NCBI RefSeq assembly: GCF_024648885.1
Contig: NZ_JANBBF010000012.1
Span: 62,001 to 126,000, forward strand
Direction of reading: 5' to 3'
Length of the DNA stretch: 64,000 nucleotides
Origin: Prauserella salsuginis
GTDB taxonomy: Bacteria > Actinomycetota > Actinomycetes > Mycobacteriales > Pseudonocardiaceae
Of the stretch, positions 9,576 to 18,895 are shown one piece after another. The translations under genes and the position numbers were made by a program. Every line of letters begins with the position of its first letter. The first letter of the stretch is position 1. The notes under the pieces are model-generated. The model saw only the letters and a program-made list of their open reading frames with translations. It searched no databases and was not told the origin of the DNA.

Positions 9576-11557
9576 GCGACACAACCACGGCCCGCGCGGC
9601 GGCGCAGGGGCGAGAGCTGGACCCTGTCACCTTCGAAGTGCTCAAGAACGCCTTCGCCACCTCGGTGGACCTGATGTCCGAGCAGATCCTGCGCACCTGC
9701 TATTCGTTCGTCATCTACGCACGGGACTTCTCATCCGCGTTGTGCGACGCGCAGGGCAACACGGTGATGCAGGGAAGCCAGGACCTCGCCGCGCACGTCG
9801 GCACGCTGCACTTCCAGTGCAAGGCGGTGCTGGAGGAATTCGGCTCGGACATCAATCCGGGAGACGTGTTCGCGGTGAACTGCCCGTACATGGGCGGGAC
9901 TCACCTCAACGATGTCAGCTTCATCCGGCCGATCTTCGCCGACGGTGAGCTGATCGCGTTCGCGCAGAACAAGGGACACTGGGCCGACATCGGCGGCAAT
10001 GTGCCCGGGTCGTTCGACGTCAACGCTACGACGCACTTCAGTGAGGGGCTGCGGATCACACCGCTGCGGGTGTGGCGCGGCGGTGAACTGATCGCGGACG
10101 TCGCCAAGCTGCTCGTGTCGAACACGAGATCGCCGGATATCAGCCTCGGCGACCTGCATGCTCAGGCAGAGGCGACCGGCGTGTGTGAACGGGAGATGCA
10201 CCGGCTGGTCGGAAAGTACGGCAAGCACGACGTGGTCGAGGCATTGCAAGAGGTGCAGGACTACGTGGAACGAATCGTGCGCACCAGGGTCGCCGAGCTG
10301 CCGGACGGCACCTGGACCACCCGGGACTACATCGACTTCGATCCTGCGCACGGTGAAGGGCTCGTGCCCGTGCAGGTCCGGCTGACGATCGCGGGCGATC
10401 AGGTCAGCTACGACCTCAGCGGCAGTGCCGCGGCGGTGGCCAGTTTCCTTAACGCCGGATACGGGACCGCGTTCTCCGGCATCATCGCCGGTACCAAGAC
10501 CTTCTTCCCGGATGTTCCGCTCAACTCCGGCTTTTACAACGCCATCGACGTCGATATCGGCCCGGAAGGGACGGTGGTCAACGCCGGCTGGCCGCACGCT
10601 GTCACCGGATTCTGTTCAGGGCCCTACGAGAAGATCATGAACGCCGGCTTCGAGCTGTGGTCGCGGATCGTTCCGGAGCGGGCGATGGCGTGCTCGTACA
10701 ACCTGGAGTATCTCCTCATCGGCGGGCACGACGCGCGGACCGCCGAGCGTGACTACTTCATGTGGTACGACTGGATGGCAGGCGGCTGGGGTGGCCGAAG
10801 CGACCGGGACGGATCCGGTGCCACATCGCCGATCTTCGGGGTCGGTCTCGCGGTACAGCCGCTCGAGGGTCAGGAACGGCTGAACCCGGTGCTGACCACG
10901 GCGCACGAGCTCATCACCGACTCGGCTGGTCCTGGCAGGAACAGGGGCGGATCCGGGGTTCGCAAAGGCGGAACGCTGACCGACTGCCACAAGACGGTGA
11001 TGTCCTACTGTTGCGACCGTGCGCGATCGGTTACGTGGGGAATCGAGGGCGGACTCCCGTCGATCCCGCACGGTGTGTGGATGAACGAGAACACCCCGGA
11101 AGAACGGTTTCTCGGTTCGGTTTTCGCCGGTGTGTCCGTGGAATCCGGGGACACTTTCGGTCGCCCGTCGGCCGGCGGTGGTGGCTATGGAGATCCGCTG
11201 GAGCGGGACCCCTCGCAAGTGTTGGAGGACGTGGTCGACGGCTACGTGTCGGTGGAGCGGGCGCAGCGGGACTACGGCGTCGTGGTACACGCGGTGGACC
11301 CCGAGATTGACCACTACGAGCTCGATCAAGCGGCAACCGAACTCGCCAGAGACGAGATTCGCAGGAACCGGAAGGCGTGGCTGCAGGCCGACCCCGAGGA
11401 CGTCGCCGCGAGGTACCGCTCCGGTGAGCTGTCCATGCTGGACCTTGTTCGGCAATACGGGGTGGTCGTCGATTGGGGGACCGGTGAGCTCTTCCCCACT
11501 ACCACCCGGCAGTTCCGCAAGATGCTGGCACATCGTACGGCGCAACACTGGATCTAA
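9572..11557 (+). CDS. Hydantoinase/oxoprolinase subunit B (HyuB family)
   Basis: This 661-residue protein matches the HyuB/oxoprolinase B family over its whole length, beginning DPVTFEVLKNAF and containing NCPYMGGTHLNDV and the C-terminal GGGGYGDPLERDP glycine-rich signature. It is the partner of the upstream subunit A; the ATG at 9572 overlaps that gene's stop by four bases, and the longer open frame to 9533 is not needed. HyuB chains carry the hydrolytic or carboxylating metal site in the complex. The pair is controlled presumably by the divergent PucR regulator. Substrate unknown; a lactam, hydantoin or ketone fits. Confidence 0.88.
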   Translation: MSDTTTARAAAQGRELDPVTFEVLKNAFATSVDLMSEQILRTCYSFVIYARDFSSALCDAQGNTVMQGSQDLAAHVGTLHFQCKAVLEEFGSDINPGDVFAVNCPYMGGTHLNDVSFIRPIFADGELIAFAQNKGHWADIGGNVPGSFDVNATTHFSEGLRITPLRVWRGGELIADVAKLLVSNTRSPDISLGDLHAQAEATGVCEREMHRLVGKYGKHDVVEALQEVQDYVERIVRTRVAELPDGTWTTRDYIDFDPAHGEGLVPVQVRLTIAGDQVSYDLSGSAAAVASFLNAGYGTAFSGIIAGTKTFFPDVPLNSGFYNAIDVDIGPEGTVVNAGWPHAVTGFCSGPYEKIMNAGFELWSRIVPERAMACSYNLEYLLIGGHDARTAERDYFMWYDWMAGGWGGRSDRDGSGATSPIFGVGLAVQPLEGQERLNPVLTTAHELITDSAGPGRNRGGSGVRKGGTLTDCHKTVMSYCCDRARSVTWGIEGGLPSIPHGVWMNENTPEERFLGSVFAGVSVESGDTFGRPSAGGGGYGDPLERDPSQVLEDVVDGYVSVERAQRDYGVVVHAVDPEIDHYELDQAATELARDEIRRNRKAWLQADPEDVAARYRSGELSMLDLVRQYGVVVDWGTGELFPTTTRQFRKMLAHRTAQHWI

Positions 11558-11559
11558 GC

Positions 11560-11607
11560 GGCTAGGGGCGGGGCCCGCACCCTTAGGTGCGCGCCCCGCC
11601 CCTAGCC
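11560..11607. terminator. Strong hairpin terminator after hyuB
   Basis: A 22-bp stem with one mismatch (11560-11581 with 11586-11607) and a 4-base loop begins 2 bases after the hyuB stop. It is extremely GC-rich. Confidence 0.8.
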
Positions 11608-11793
11608 GACGGCGTGCCACGCCGGCCCTCCCGGTTTCCCTTCGGTGGTCGTCATGGGGCGGCGAGCGCACGCTGAGGCGCACGGTCGGCCATCGACCGC
11701 CTGAAGCTTTCGTCAGAACCGGTCGCCACGACCTCGTGGCATGTGGAGAGAGAGGTGGCGCGGATCTGTAGCGAAGAGATAGGGCCATGCTAA

Positions 11794-12414
11794 TCAGAAC
11801 TCAGTCAGCTGGATGGGCCCCCACGTGTCGTCGATAAAACTGATTGTGAGGGTCTTTCCGTCTACGAGTGGTGACAGAACATCTGGATCGAGCAACGCAT
11901 GCATGGCCAGTCCGTCGGTTAGTGCCACGAGCTCGATCGCCAAGCTTTTCGAGTCTCGCGTGGACACGATCGATCCGTCATCCTTGCATTCGTCGATGAT
12001 GCGAGTGACGAAGCTCCGCCAATTTCGCAGGTAGCTCACGACTTCGTCGTGTGTTTCTTCGGCGGAGTGCGTCTCCGCGTAGTACTCGAGGAAGATCCTC
12101 GTCAGCGCCACCCGTCGCTCGTCGAGAGGCAACGTAGCCTCGATAGTAGCGTGGAGTCGCTCGAGTGGGGACAGGCCTGAATCGTGCAGTATCCGCGTCA
12201 GTTCCTTTCCTTGCAAGTGCGCCGCTCGTCGAAAGGCGCCAAGCATCAGGGTATCCCGATTCTGGAAATAGTGGTTAACGGCGCCAGTTGACCACTGAGC
12301 ACGTTCTGCAGCGGCCCGCTTGGTTACCGAACGGGTTCCGCCCTCGGCTACGAGTGTCAACACCGCGTCGCAAATCTCGTTCCGACGCTGTTCGTGGTCG
12401 ACGATCTTCGGCAT
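11794..12414 (-). CDS. TetR-family transcriptional regulator
   Basis: This 206-residue repressor has a typical TetR N-terminal helix-turn-helix (residues about 10-55, with SVTKRAAAERAQWSTGA and VNHYFQNRDTL) and a variable ligand-binding C-terminal domain. The open frame extends to 12603, but the ATG at 12414 gives a normal TetR start (MPKIVDHEQRR). It is the last gene on the minus strand downstream of the transporter and the acyl-CoA operon, separated by 121 bases, so it probably regulates that operon in response to an acyl-CoA or the substrate. The ligand is unknown. Confidence 0.88.
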   Translation of the reverse strand: MPKIVDHEQRRNEICDAVLTLVAEGGTRSVTKRAAAERAQWSTGAVNHYFQNRDTLMLGAFRRAAHLQGKELTRILHDSGLSPLERLHATIEATLPLDERRVALTRIFLEYYAETHSAEETHDEVVSYLRNWRSFVTRIIDECKDDGSIVSTRDSKSLAIELVALTDGLAMHALLDPDVLSPLVDGKTLTISFIDDTWGPIQLTEF

Positions 12415-12535
12415 AGTTCCGGCACCCTCTTCGACGGTCGTTAGGCGCAGCACCTTAATGCCAGGATAGCCGAGCTGTGTCGAGGGTCGAATTCGGCCCG
12501 TCAAGAGTGGGCAATACGCTATCCGGCGCGCCTTG

Positions 12536-13762
12536 TCAGGTCTGTTTCGTTGTACCGCCCGCTTCCGCTCCCGTCGCGTCGGGCGTTTGAGACTCCTCAG
12601 CATTCGATCTCGTGGCAGTGCCGCTGTGCGGCGTGCCCTTGATGATCAGCCAAACGCCACGGGTCATGAGTGGCAGTCCGAAAACGATCAGCATTCCCCA
12701 TGCGCCGGCGGTGTAGCCCTGTGCCACGAGGTCGATGACGCCGATTTGGCTGATGATGATCGCAACGATCAGCGTGACGGCCGCGGCGATACTGTTCGTC
12801 CGACGCGTCATCGGGTTGCGGCCGATATCCTCGAGGTTGGCATTGATCCGGTTGAGTGCGCCTTGAACGAGTCCCACGGCCGTCGCGAGCAGCGTCCAAC
12901 CGACCAGGATGCCGAATACAACGACTACCCAGGTTCCGTAATTGGATAGCATCGTGAGCCACGGGATATCTGACTCGAGTACGGCAGTGGAAGGATAGAA
13001 CGCCATGACGGCCAAGTAGGTGAGGAAAAGCGGAATAGCGATGAGCCAGCCGAGGTTGAATGCCGACCAGAAGGAATCCTTGTGTGATTTCGCATAGCGC
13101 ATCACAGGCATGGCCGCAGGGAAGATGCACAGGTATAAGGCACCATAGATGAGGCCTGACGATATCGAGGTCCACGATGTTGCAGCGGGGTCGATCGGTG
13201 GGGCGTTGTTGCTGAAGGTGGCGACCAGGTCGTCGCCTTTGAGTGATAGAACGAGGGCAGAGAAAATGAGGTACCCGAGTGTCAGCAGGATTGTTCCGGT
13301 CGAGTTGAATCGCTCCATCAACGATTGTCCGAAGAACAGCACCACTGCGACGGTGGTGACAAGTGCGGCGGAGGTCAGCCATGGGGGAACCCCGAGCGTG
13401 TCCGCCATGATGCTTCCTGCGGCGCTGATCAGCACACCGATGATCGTCACGCTCAGCATGAGATGCAAGAGGTCGTAAAGCCAGTAGAACGGGCCGATGA
13501 GTAGTTTTACCAGGCTGCGATAGTCGAACGTGCGATACCTTCGGGAAAGTTCGAAAACAAGGTATGCGAAGGTTGCCAGGATTATGAAGGTTGCGGCTAC
13601 CGACATCCAGCCCATGGTTCCGAACTGTGCTGCGTACTCCACCGTCTCGCGGCCGGTGGCGTATGCGCCGCCGATGGCCACTGACTGGAATACGAGGCCT
13701 GCGAGGAAAACTCGTTTGAACAGGCCTGCCTTTCGCGTTGTTCCGGATTCTGTCGACGGCAT
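12536..13762 (-). CDS. YkvI-like membrane transporter (APC superfamily)
   Basis: This 408-residue integral membrane protein has about ten to eleven hydrophobic segments and an early GGAYATGRETVEY motif typical of the YkvI group, distant relatives of amino-acid/cation symporters. The C-terminal tail is short, polar and low-complexity. The start at 13762 follows GAGAGG by 6 bases; the upstream extension to 13939 is not hydrophobic and overlaps the neighbouring gene. It lies 56 bases after the enoyl-CoA hydratase stop and probably belongs to the same operon, which suggests uptake of the acid degraded by those enzymes. The substrate is not predictable. Confidence 0.8.
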   Translation of the reverse strand: MPSTESGTTRKAGLFKRVFLAGLVFQSVAIGGAYATGRETVEYAAQFGTMGWMSVAATFIILATFAYLVFELSRRYRTFDYRSLVKLLIGPFYWLYDLLHLMLSVTIIGVLISAAGSIMADTLGVPPWLTSAALVTTVAVVLFFGQSLMERFNSTGTILLTLGYLIFSALVLSLKGDDLVATFSNNAPPIDPAATSWTSISSGLIYGALYLCIFPAAMPVMRYAKSHKDSFWSAFNLGWLIAIPLFLTYLAVMAFYPSTAVLESDIPWLTMLSNYGTWVVVVFGILVGWTLLATAVGLVQGALNRINANLEDIGRNPMTRRTNSIAAAVTLIVAIIISQIGVIDLVAQGYTAGAWGMLIVFGLPLMTRGVWLIIKGTPHSGTATRSNAEESQTPDATGAEAGGTTKQT

Positions 13763-13818
13763 CGTTGCCTCTCGGGTGGGGTGGGATGAGAAATCAGCTA
13801 GATTGGATTCGTGGCCGG

Positions 13819-15552
13819 TTACTTGCCGAGAAACTTGGGGTCTCGTTTCTCGGCAAAGGCCGTGGCGCCTTCGTGGGCGTCCGCGGAGCGCCATACAGGC
13901 GTAGCGATTCTTTGTTGCTCCGCCCATGCTTCGTCGCACGTCGCGGCGGAGTGTCGCGACAATATGCGTTTTGTCGCCGTCAGGGCAAGTGGTGCGTTTC
14001 GAGCAATCGAGGCGGCGAGCTCGTGGGCCACCTGGACTGCTTCACCGGACGGAACGACGCGGTTGACAATTCCGAGCCGCTCCAATGTCACCGCGGGAAT
14101 GTCCTCCCCCGACAGTGCGAGCTCCATGGCAAGTGCGGCCGGGATACGTTCGGGTAGCCGGAGAAGCGAGCCACCGTCCGCGACGAGGCCGCGGGACACC
14201 TCGGGTAGGCCGAAGCGAGCGTCCTCGGCGGCGACGACCATGTCGCAGGCGAGAGCGATCTCGAATCCACCGGCGACAGCGAAACCTTCCACGGCGGCGA
14301 TGATCGGAGTGGTGGGAGGATGTCGTGCCAGACCGGCGAACCCTCGGTCCGGGGTCTCGCCGACATCACCGGTCGCGGCGAAGGCCTTGAGATCGAGACC
14401 TGCGCTGAATGCGCCGCGCCCGTCCGGGAGCGGCGAACCGGAGAGGACTATGACACGCACGTTCGGATCTTCGTCGCAACGGCGGAACTCGTCGGCGAGT
14501 TGCCGAGCCACAGCGCTGTTGATCGCGTTGCGAACGTCGGGCCGGTTGATGACCACGTGTGCGACATGGGGGTGATCATCCAGCCGTTGGACCAGTTTAG
14601 AGTCCGGTGGGCAGTTCTGAGGCGCTACCTCGTTTGGCATGCTCATCAGGTCCTCCACATGAGTGGTCAACCGTACGTTTCCGACTTGCTGGCGTGTCGG
14701 CTCCGATCGCGATTCCGGCTGTGTGATCAGGGCACCGTGGACACCGGGCGCGCCTTCGACGACGATGATCGCTCCGGTCCGCCAGGTGTACTTCCGCGCC
14801 CAGCCATGTGACGGCAGAAGGCGCGCAACCTCGGAACAGGCCTCCGGGATGCCATGCAGAATCTGCCGGAAGAGAAGGTCCGAGGATGCCGGGTCCCGGG
14901 TTCCGATCACGACAGGTCCGAGAGCTGCGTTGTGACGGTCAGCTGGGTCGGCGCATGCTGGGGCGGTTTCCCACAGCGATTCCCACCATCCGGGGTCTCT
15001 GGCACCGCGGTTGTTGGGCAAAGCGGACCAGTTCCGATCGCGGGTGCCGACGAGTGCTTCCGTACGGATCGGGTTGGGCGTCGAGGCGATCTGAATGAGC
15101 AGCCCATGGACATGGTCCGGAGGGAGGAACAGTTCCTGCCAATCCGGAAAGTCGAGATCTTCGCGGACAGTCCGGAAACCGGCCTCCCGCAGTCGCGAGC
15201 GCACCCTTGCCAGGTTCGGGACGTTAAAGGTGATGTGGTGTGCCGCCTCGCCGTGGTGGTCGAGGAAACGTTCCATGAACCCGGATCCTGTGCTCGCGGA
15301 GGTCCCAGGGCAGGCAGCAGCCGCCCGGCGGAGGTCCTCCGCTGGGTCGGTCGGGGTCGAAATGAGTTCCAGCCGGCCTCCGCGGACATGGCCATCCGAC
15401 ACGTCGCCGAGATGCATGAGTACGTAGCGGAACTGCGGTAACACGCCTCCGACGAGAGGCTCGGCTCCGAGGTCGCGCCTGAGCATGCGGGCCGCGGCCA
15501 GTGGCCAGCGGACCCCGATACTGAGGTGATCGAACTCGAACCCTCCAGTCAT
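13819..15552 (-). CDS. VOC-domain / enoyl-CoA hydratase fusion
   Basis: One uninterrupted 577-residue frame encodes two enzymes. Residues 1-302 are a glyoxalase/VOC protein (FDHLSIGV and GRLELIS in the first module, HHITFNV in the second), related to metal-dependent epimerase/lyase types. Residues 303-577 are a crotonase (AFSAGLDLKAF and AVAGGFEIALACD oxyanion segments, FGLPEVSRGL). The start at 15552 overlaps the biotin carboxylase stop (ATGA). There is no stop between the halves, yet a good GGAGG site precedes an internal ATG at 14646 (MSMPNEV), so free hydratase may also be made. The crotonase has Glu in the LPEVSRGL segment but the other catalytic Glu is not obvious; hydratase or isomerase activity is likely. 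Substrate unknown. Confidence 0.8.
   Translation of the reverse strand: MTGGFEFDHLSIGVRWPLAAARMLRRDLGAEPLVGGVLPQFRYVLMHLGDVSDGHVRGGRLELISTPTDPAEDLRRAAAACPGTSASTGSGFMERFLDHHGEAAHHITFNVPNLARVRSRLREAGFRTVREDLDFPDWQELFLPPDHVHGLLIQIASTPNPIRTEALVGTRDRNWSALPNNRGARDPGWWESLWETAPACADPADRHNAALGPVVIGTRDPASSDLLFRQILHGIPEACSEVARLLPSHGWARKYTWRTGAIIVVEGAPGVHGALITQPESRSEPTRQQVGNVRLTTHVEDLMSMPNEVAPQNCPPDSKLVQRLDDHPHVAHVVINRPDVRNAINSAVARQLADEFRRCDEDPNVRVIVLSGSPLPDGRGAFSAGLDLKAFAATGDVGETPDRGFAGLARHPPTTPIIAAVEGFAVAGGFEIALACDMVVAAEDARFGLPEVSRGLVADGGSLLRLPERIPAALAMELALSGEDIPAVTLERLGIVNRVVPSGEAVQVAHELAASIARNAPLALTATKRILSRHSAATCDEAWAEQQRIATPVWRSADAHEGATAFAEKRDPKFLGK
14639..14660 (-). promoter_or_regulatory. Internal ribosome binding site and ATG inside the fusion gene
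   Basis: On the minus strand a tggaggacctg sequence places GGAGG 5 bases before an in-frame ATG at 14646, followed by another ATG at 14640. Initiation here would give a 275-residue stand-alone enoyl-CoA hydratase from the same message that encodes the VOC fusion. Confidence 0.55.
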
Positions 15553-16967
15553 GCCGACGCACTCCCCGTTGGCGATGGCGTCTCCGATTGCGTGGTGCCG
15601 GCCTGCGCCATGAAGGTTCGTGGATCCGCCGTGATCTCGCGGGCTGTACCCGCGTTCGCCCACTCGTCCGTAGCCAGTAAAGCTCGGTGGAACGGCAACA
15701 GCGTCGCCTTGGGACCTTCGAGCACGAACTCGTCGAGGGCCCTGCGCATCCGCGCCGTGGCGTCCTCGCGGGTTGCGCCATGGACGAGGACCTTGGCCAG
15801 AAGCGAGTCGTAGTGAGGCAGGATCGCCGTACCCTCGCGGACCCCGGAGTCGACACGGACACCGGCGCCTGTGGGCTCCTTGTAGCGTGTGATCGTGCCT
15901 GCCGAGGGGAGGAAACCTTTCGCAGCGTTCTCGGCATTGATCCGGACCTCGATTGCGTGTCCGTCGATCCGTACCTCGTCCTGCTCCACCGAGAGCGGTT
16001 GACCCGCCGCAGCGCGGAGTTGCTGTTCGACGATGTCGACACCGGTGATCATCTCCGTGATCCCGTGCTCGACCTGGATGCGCGTGTTCATCTCGAGGAA
16101 GAAGAACTCCGGTTCGCCGCTCCGGGAGCCGGTCACGAGGCCTTCGACCGTTCCCGCGCCGACGTAGCCGATCGCCCGCGCTGCATCCATGGCTTGCGCG
16201 CAGATCCGTCGCCTGAAGTCCTCGTCGATCGTGGGCGTCGGCGCCTCCTCGACGAGCTTCTGGTGCCGACGTTGGATCGTGCAATCGCGGTCATAGAGAT
16301 GTACGACGTTGCCGAGCGTGTCGCCGAGAACCTGCACTTCGACGTGTCGCGGATCGGCGAGGTAGCGCTCCAAGTACACGGTGCTGTCGTTGAAGAACCG
16401 CTCGCCCTCGCTTTGCGCTCCGTGGAACGCTGCAGGAAGTTCATCGGGGTTGTGGGCTATCCGGAACCCCTTGCCCCCACCGGCGCCCGAAGCCTTGACG
16501 GCGACCGGATAGCCGATTCCGTCCGCTGAAGCCAGGGCCGCGTCCGCTGAGTCGACCGGTTCCAGTAGTCCGGGTACCGTCGGTACTCCTGCGTCGGCCA
16601 TGATTCGCCGTGCATTGATCTTCGAACCCATCTCGGAGATCACCTGGGGACTGGGCCCGACGAAAGCGAGGCCCCTGTCAGCGACGGCCTGAGCGAACTT
16701 GGCATTCTCCGCCAGGAACCCGTAACCGGGGTGGATCGCGTCTGCACCGGCACGATCGGCGGCATCCAGGATGGCGTCGATATTGAGATATGATCCAGCT
16801 GCCGGGGGTTGACCGACACATACCGCCGTGTCGGCAAGCTTCACATGCATGGCATCCTGATCGGCTTCCGAGTAGACGGCAATGCTGCGGATACCGAGTC
16901 TCTTGAGGGTCGCGATCACGCGGACCGCGATCTCCCCACGGTTGGCTACGAGAACTGCGTCGAACAT
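15549..16967 (-). CDS. Biotin carboxylase subunit of an acyl-CoA carboxylase
   Basis: This 472-residue protein is a stand-alone biotin carboxylase: N-terminal VLVANRGEIAVR, ATP-grasp lid KASGAGGGKGFR, and the catalytic FLEMNTRIQVEH segment. It carboxylates biotin with ATP and bicarbonate. Length corresponds to the AccC type without a fused biotin carrier; the carrier is the tiny gene just upstream in the operon. The ATG at 16967 has AGGAG 8 bases upstream and is preferred to the longer frame at 17027. The stop overlaps the VOC-fusion start (ATGA). The C-terminal 20 residues are Ser/Thr-rich and not conserved. Confidence 0.9.
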   Translation of the reverse strand: MFDAVLVANRGEIAVRVIATLKRLGIRSIAVYSEADQDAMHVKLADTAVCVGQPPAAGSYLNIDAILDAADRAGADAIHPGYGFLAENAKFAQAVADRGLAFVGPSPQVISEMGSKINARRIMADAGVPTVPGLLEPVDSADAALASADGIGYPVAVKASGAGGGKGFRIAHNPDELPAAFHGAQSEGERFFNDSTVYLERYLADPRHVEVQVLGDTLGNVVHLYDRDCTIQRRHQKLVEEAPTPTIDEDFRRRICAQAMDAARAIGYVGAGTVEGLVTGSRSGEPEFFFLEMNTRIQVEHGITEMITGVDIVEQQLRAAAGQPLSVEQDEVRIDGHAIEVRINAENAAKGFLPSAGTITRYKEPTGAGVRVDSGVREGTAILPHYDSLLAKVLVHGATREDATARMRRALDEFVLEGPKATLLPFHRALLATDEWANAGTAREITADPRTFMAQAGTTQSETPSPTGSASA

Positions 16968-17023
16968 GGTTCGTGCTCCTGGTGGAAGTGGGTAGACCAA
17001 TGGTGCGGCTGCCCTACGGACCG

Positions 17024-17239
17024 TCACTCAATCTCGGCGATGGGGTCGTCCTCGTCGACGGCCTGCCCTTCTTCCACGAAGATCTTCGTAATGATCCCGT
17101 CGGCCTCGGCCGTCACGGGGATCTCCATCTTCATGGATTCGAGGATGACGATCTCGTCGCCGGCACTCACTGAGGCTCCGGCGCTCTTGACGATCTTCCA
17201 AACCGAACTTGCGGTAGGGGAGAGAGGTTGGTGAGACAA
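17024..17239 (-). CDS. Biotin carboxyl carrier protein (free-standing, short)
   Basis: A 71-residue biotinyl domain with the biotin-acceptor Lys37 in ESMKMEI and the usual two-fold barrel repeat (GDEIVILES; GQAVDEDDPI). A TTG start at 17239 is chosen because AAGGAGG lies 6 bases upstream and no ATG in frame gives a sensible start; the frame upstream to 17341 overlaps the carboxyltransferase gene and has no ribosome binding site. It sits between the carboxyltransferase and biotin carboxylase genes and completes a three-part enzyme. At 71 residues it is essentially only the biotinyl domain. Confidence 0.85.
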   Translation of the reverse strand: MSHQPLSPTASSVWKIVKSAGASVSAGDEIVILESMKMEIPVTAEADGIITKIFVEEGQAVDEDDPIAEIE

Positions 17240-17273
17240 GAAATCCTCCTTCTTTTCGGAGAAATGGCAAATA

Positions 17274-18860
17274 TCAGGGGCGCATCGTCCACCGGCGCTT
17301 CGAAGGACCCAGGTCGGTCTCGACGCGATGTAAAGATGCATTCAGGAAGTCGGCGACCATGACACGGGTTTCGCGAGGGTCGATCATCGCCTCGACACCG
17401 AATGCTTCGACAGTTCGCCAAGGATCTGCGATGTTCTTGAAGTTCTCGTTGATGGCGGCACGGTATGCCTCCGGGTCCGGGGAATCCTCGATCTCTCGGG
17501 CGAATCCGGCTTCCACGCCGCCTTCCACGGGCAGGTCGCCCCACTCCGCGGTGGGCCAGGCTATCCGCAGTGATAGGCCGTCAGGGTCGGACGTGGCCGA
17601 CACGGCCATTCCGTAGGCCTTGCGGACCTGGATAGTGACTACCGGCACGTCGGCCTCGATCAGGCTCTGAATCGCACGCATCCCCCAGCGAACCACGTTG
17701 GCGCGTTCGGCATCGGGGCCAACCATGAATCCGGGGACGTCGGCGAAATAGACAATGGGCAGGTGGAAGGTCGAGCACATGTCGACGAACCTGATCTGCT
17801 TTTCGGCGGCATGTGCGTCCATGGCGCCGCCCAGGTGCATGGGGTTGGATGCCACGATGCCGACGGGGATGCCGTCGATTCGCGCCAGTCCGGTCGTAAC
17901 GGCTTTACCCCAGTGTTTGCCGATTTCAAAGAAGGAGTCGATGTCGACAATGAAGGATGTTATGTCGGTGGCCTTGTAGGGGCGACGATTGTTGGTCGGA
18001 ATCTTCTCCAGAATCCTGTCGATAGGCCGATCGACAGGATCGTCTGTGGGTGTGCGCGGAGGCATTTGCCAGACGTTCTGGGGTAGGTAGGAAAGGAAGC
18101 GCTCCATTTGCGCGATCGCGTCATCCTCGTCGTCTGCGAGGTTGTCGATCGCACCGGACCGTGTCGCCACCTTCGCGCCGCCGAGCTCGTACTTGTCCGG
18201 GAGTTTGCCCAAGGCGCGTTCGACGAGCGGCGGACCGCCGGAGAAGAACACCGAGTCCTTGGTCATGACGGAGAAGTGGGACAGGACGGTACGTCCGGCC
18301 GTGCCGCCGGCGGAGGCACCACTGACCATGGCCAGCACCGGAACTTCACCGAGGAGCTCGTAGGACCGTCCCCAGCTCAATGACGAAACCAGATACGAAT
18401 GGCCTTTTTCGCCTGAGGCCGCGATGTCACCGCCGATTCCCTCCATGAACATAACGAGCGGAATTCGGTACTCGTGGGCGAGATCCTCGACGAACCCGCC
18501 CAGCCCGCCCTTCATTCGGTCCAGGTAGGTCTGCGGTGCACCAGCACGTACCGTGAAGTCCTCGCCGCCGATGGCAACATGTCGTCCGCCGAACTCTCCC
18601 AAACCCATGACGTAGCTGGCCGGCATCTGGCTGCGGAGCGTCCCGAGTGCGTCGACGTCGTCATAGGTGGCGAACTCACCGATCTCGTGGAAGGACGTCG
18701 TCGCTTTGGCGAGGCGTTCGCGAATGGTCAGCTGACCACGTTCGTGTGCACGCTGGACGCGGCGGGCGCCGCCGAGTTCCCGGGCCCGCTCCCGCCGCCA
18801 CTCGAACTGGGCGAGTTTCTCCTGCCATTCGGGTGGGATCGCTGGCTGGTCGTTCGTCAT
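17274..18860 (-). CDS. Acyl-CoA carboxylase carboxyltransferase (beta) subunit
   Basis: This 528-residue protein has the two crotonase-fold halves of propionyl/methylcrotonyl-CoA carboxylase beta chains, with oxyanion segments MVSGASAGGTAGR and the C-terminal PGFMVGPDAE and RKAYGMAV motifs. It transfers the carboxyl group from carboxybiotin to an acyl-CoA. The ATG follows GGGAGAGAG by about 8 bases. It is followed at 34 bases by the biotin carrier and then the biotin carboxylase. Together with the downstream hydratase the arrangement recalls leucine and acyclic-terpene (geranyl-CoA) degradation, where a 2-enoyl-CoA is carboxylated and then hydrated, but the substrate cannot be fixed from sequence alone. 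Confidence 0.88.
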   Translation of the reverse strand: MTNDQPAIPPEWQEKLAQFEWRRERARELGGARRVQRAHERGQLTIRERLAKATTSFHEIGEFATYDDVDALGTLRSQMPASYVMGLGEFGGRHVAIGGEDFTVRAGAPQTYLDRMKGGLGGFVEDLAHEYRIPLVMFMEGIGGDIAASGEKGHSYLVSSLSWGRSYELLGEVPVLAMVSGASAGGTAGRTVLSHFSVMTKDSVFFSGGPPLVERALGKLPDKYELGGAKVATRSGAIDNLADDEDDAIAQMERFLSYLPQNVWQMPPRTPTDDPVDRPIDRILEKIPTNNRRPYKATDITSFIVDIDSFFEIGKHWGKAVTTGLARIDGIPVGIVASNPMHLGGAMDAHAAEKQIRFVDMCSTFHLPIVYFADVPGFMVGPDAERANVVRWGMRAIQSLIEADVPVVTIQVRKAYGMAVSATSDPDGLSLRIAWPTAEWGDLPVEGGVEAGFAREIEDSPDPEAYRAAINENFKNIADPWRTVEAFGVEAMIDPRETRVMVADFLNASLHRVETDLGPSKRRWTMRP

Positions 18861-18895
18861 AGATGTTCTCTCTCCCGTGTTCGGGCGCAGGGTGG

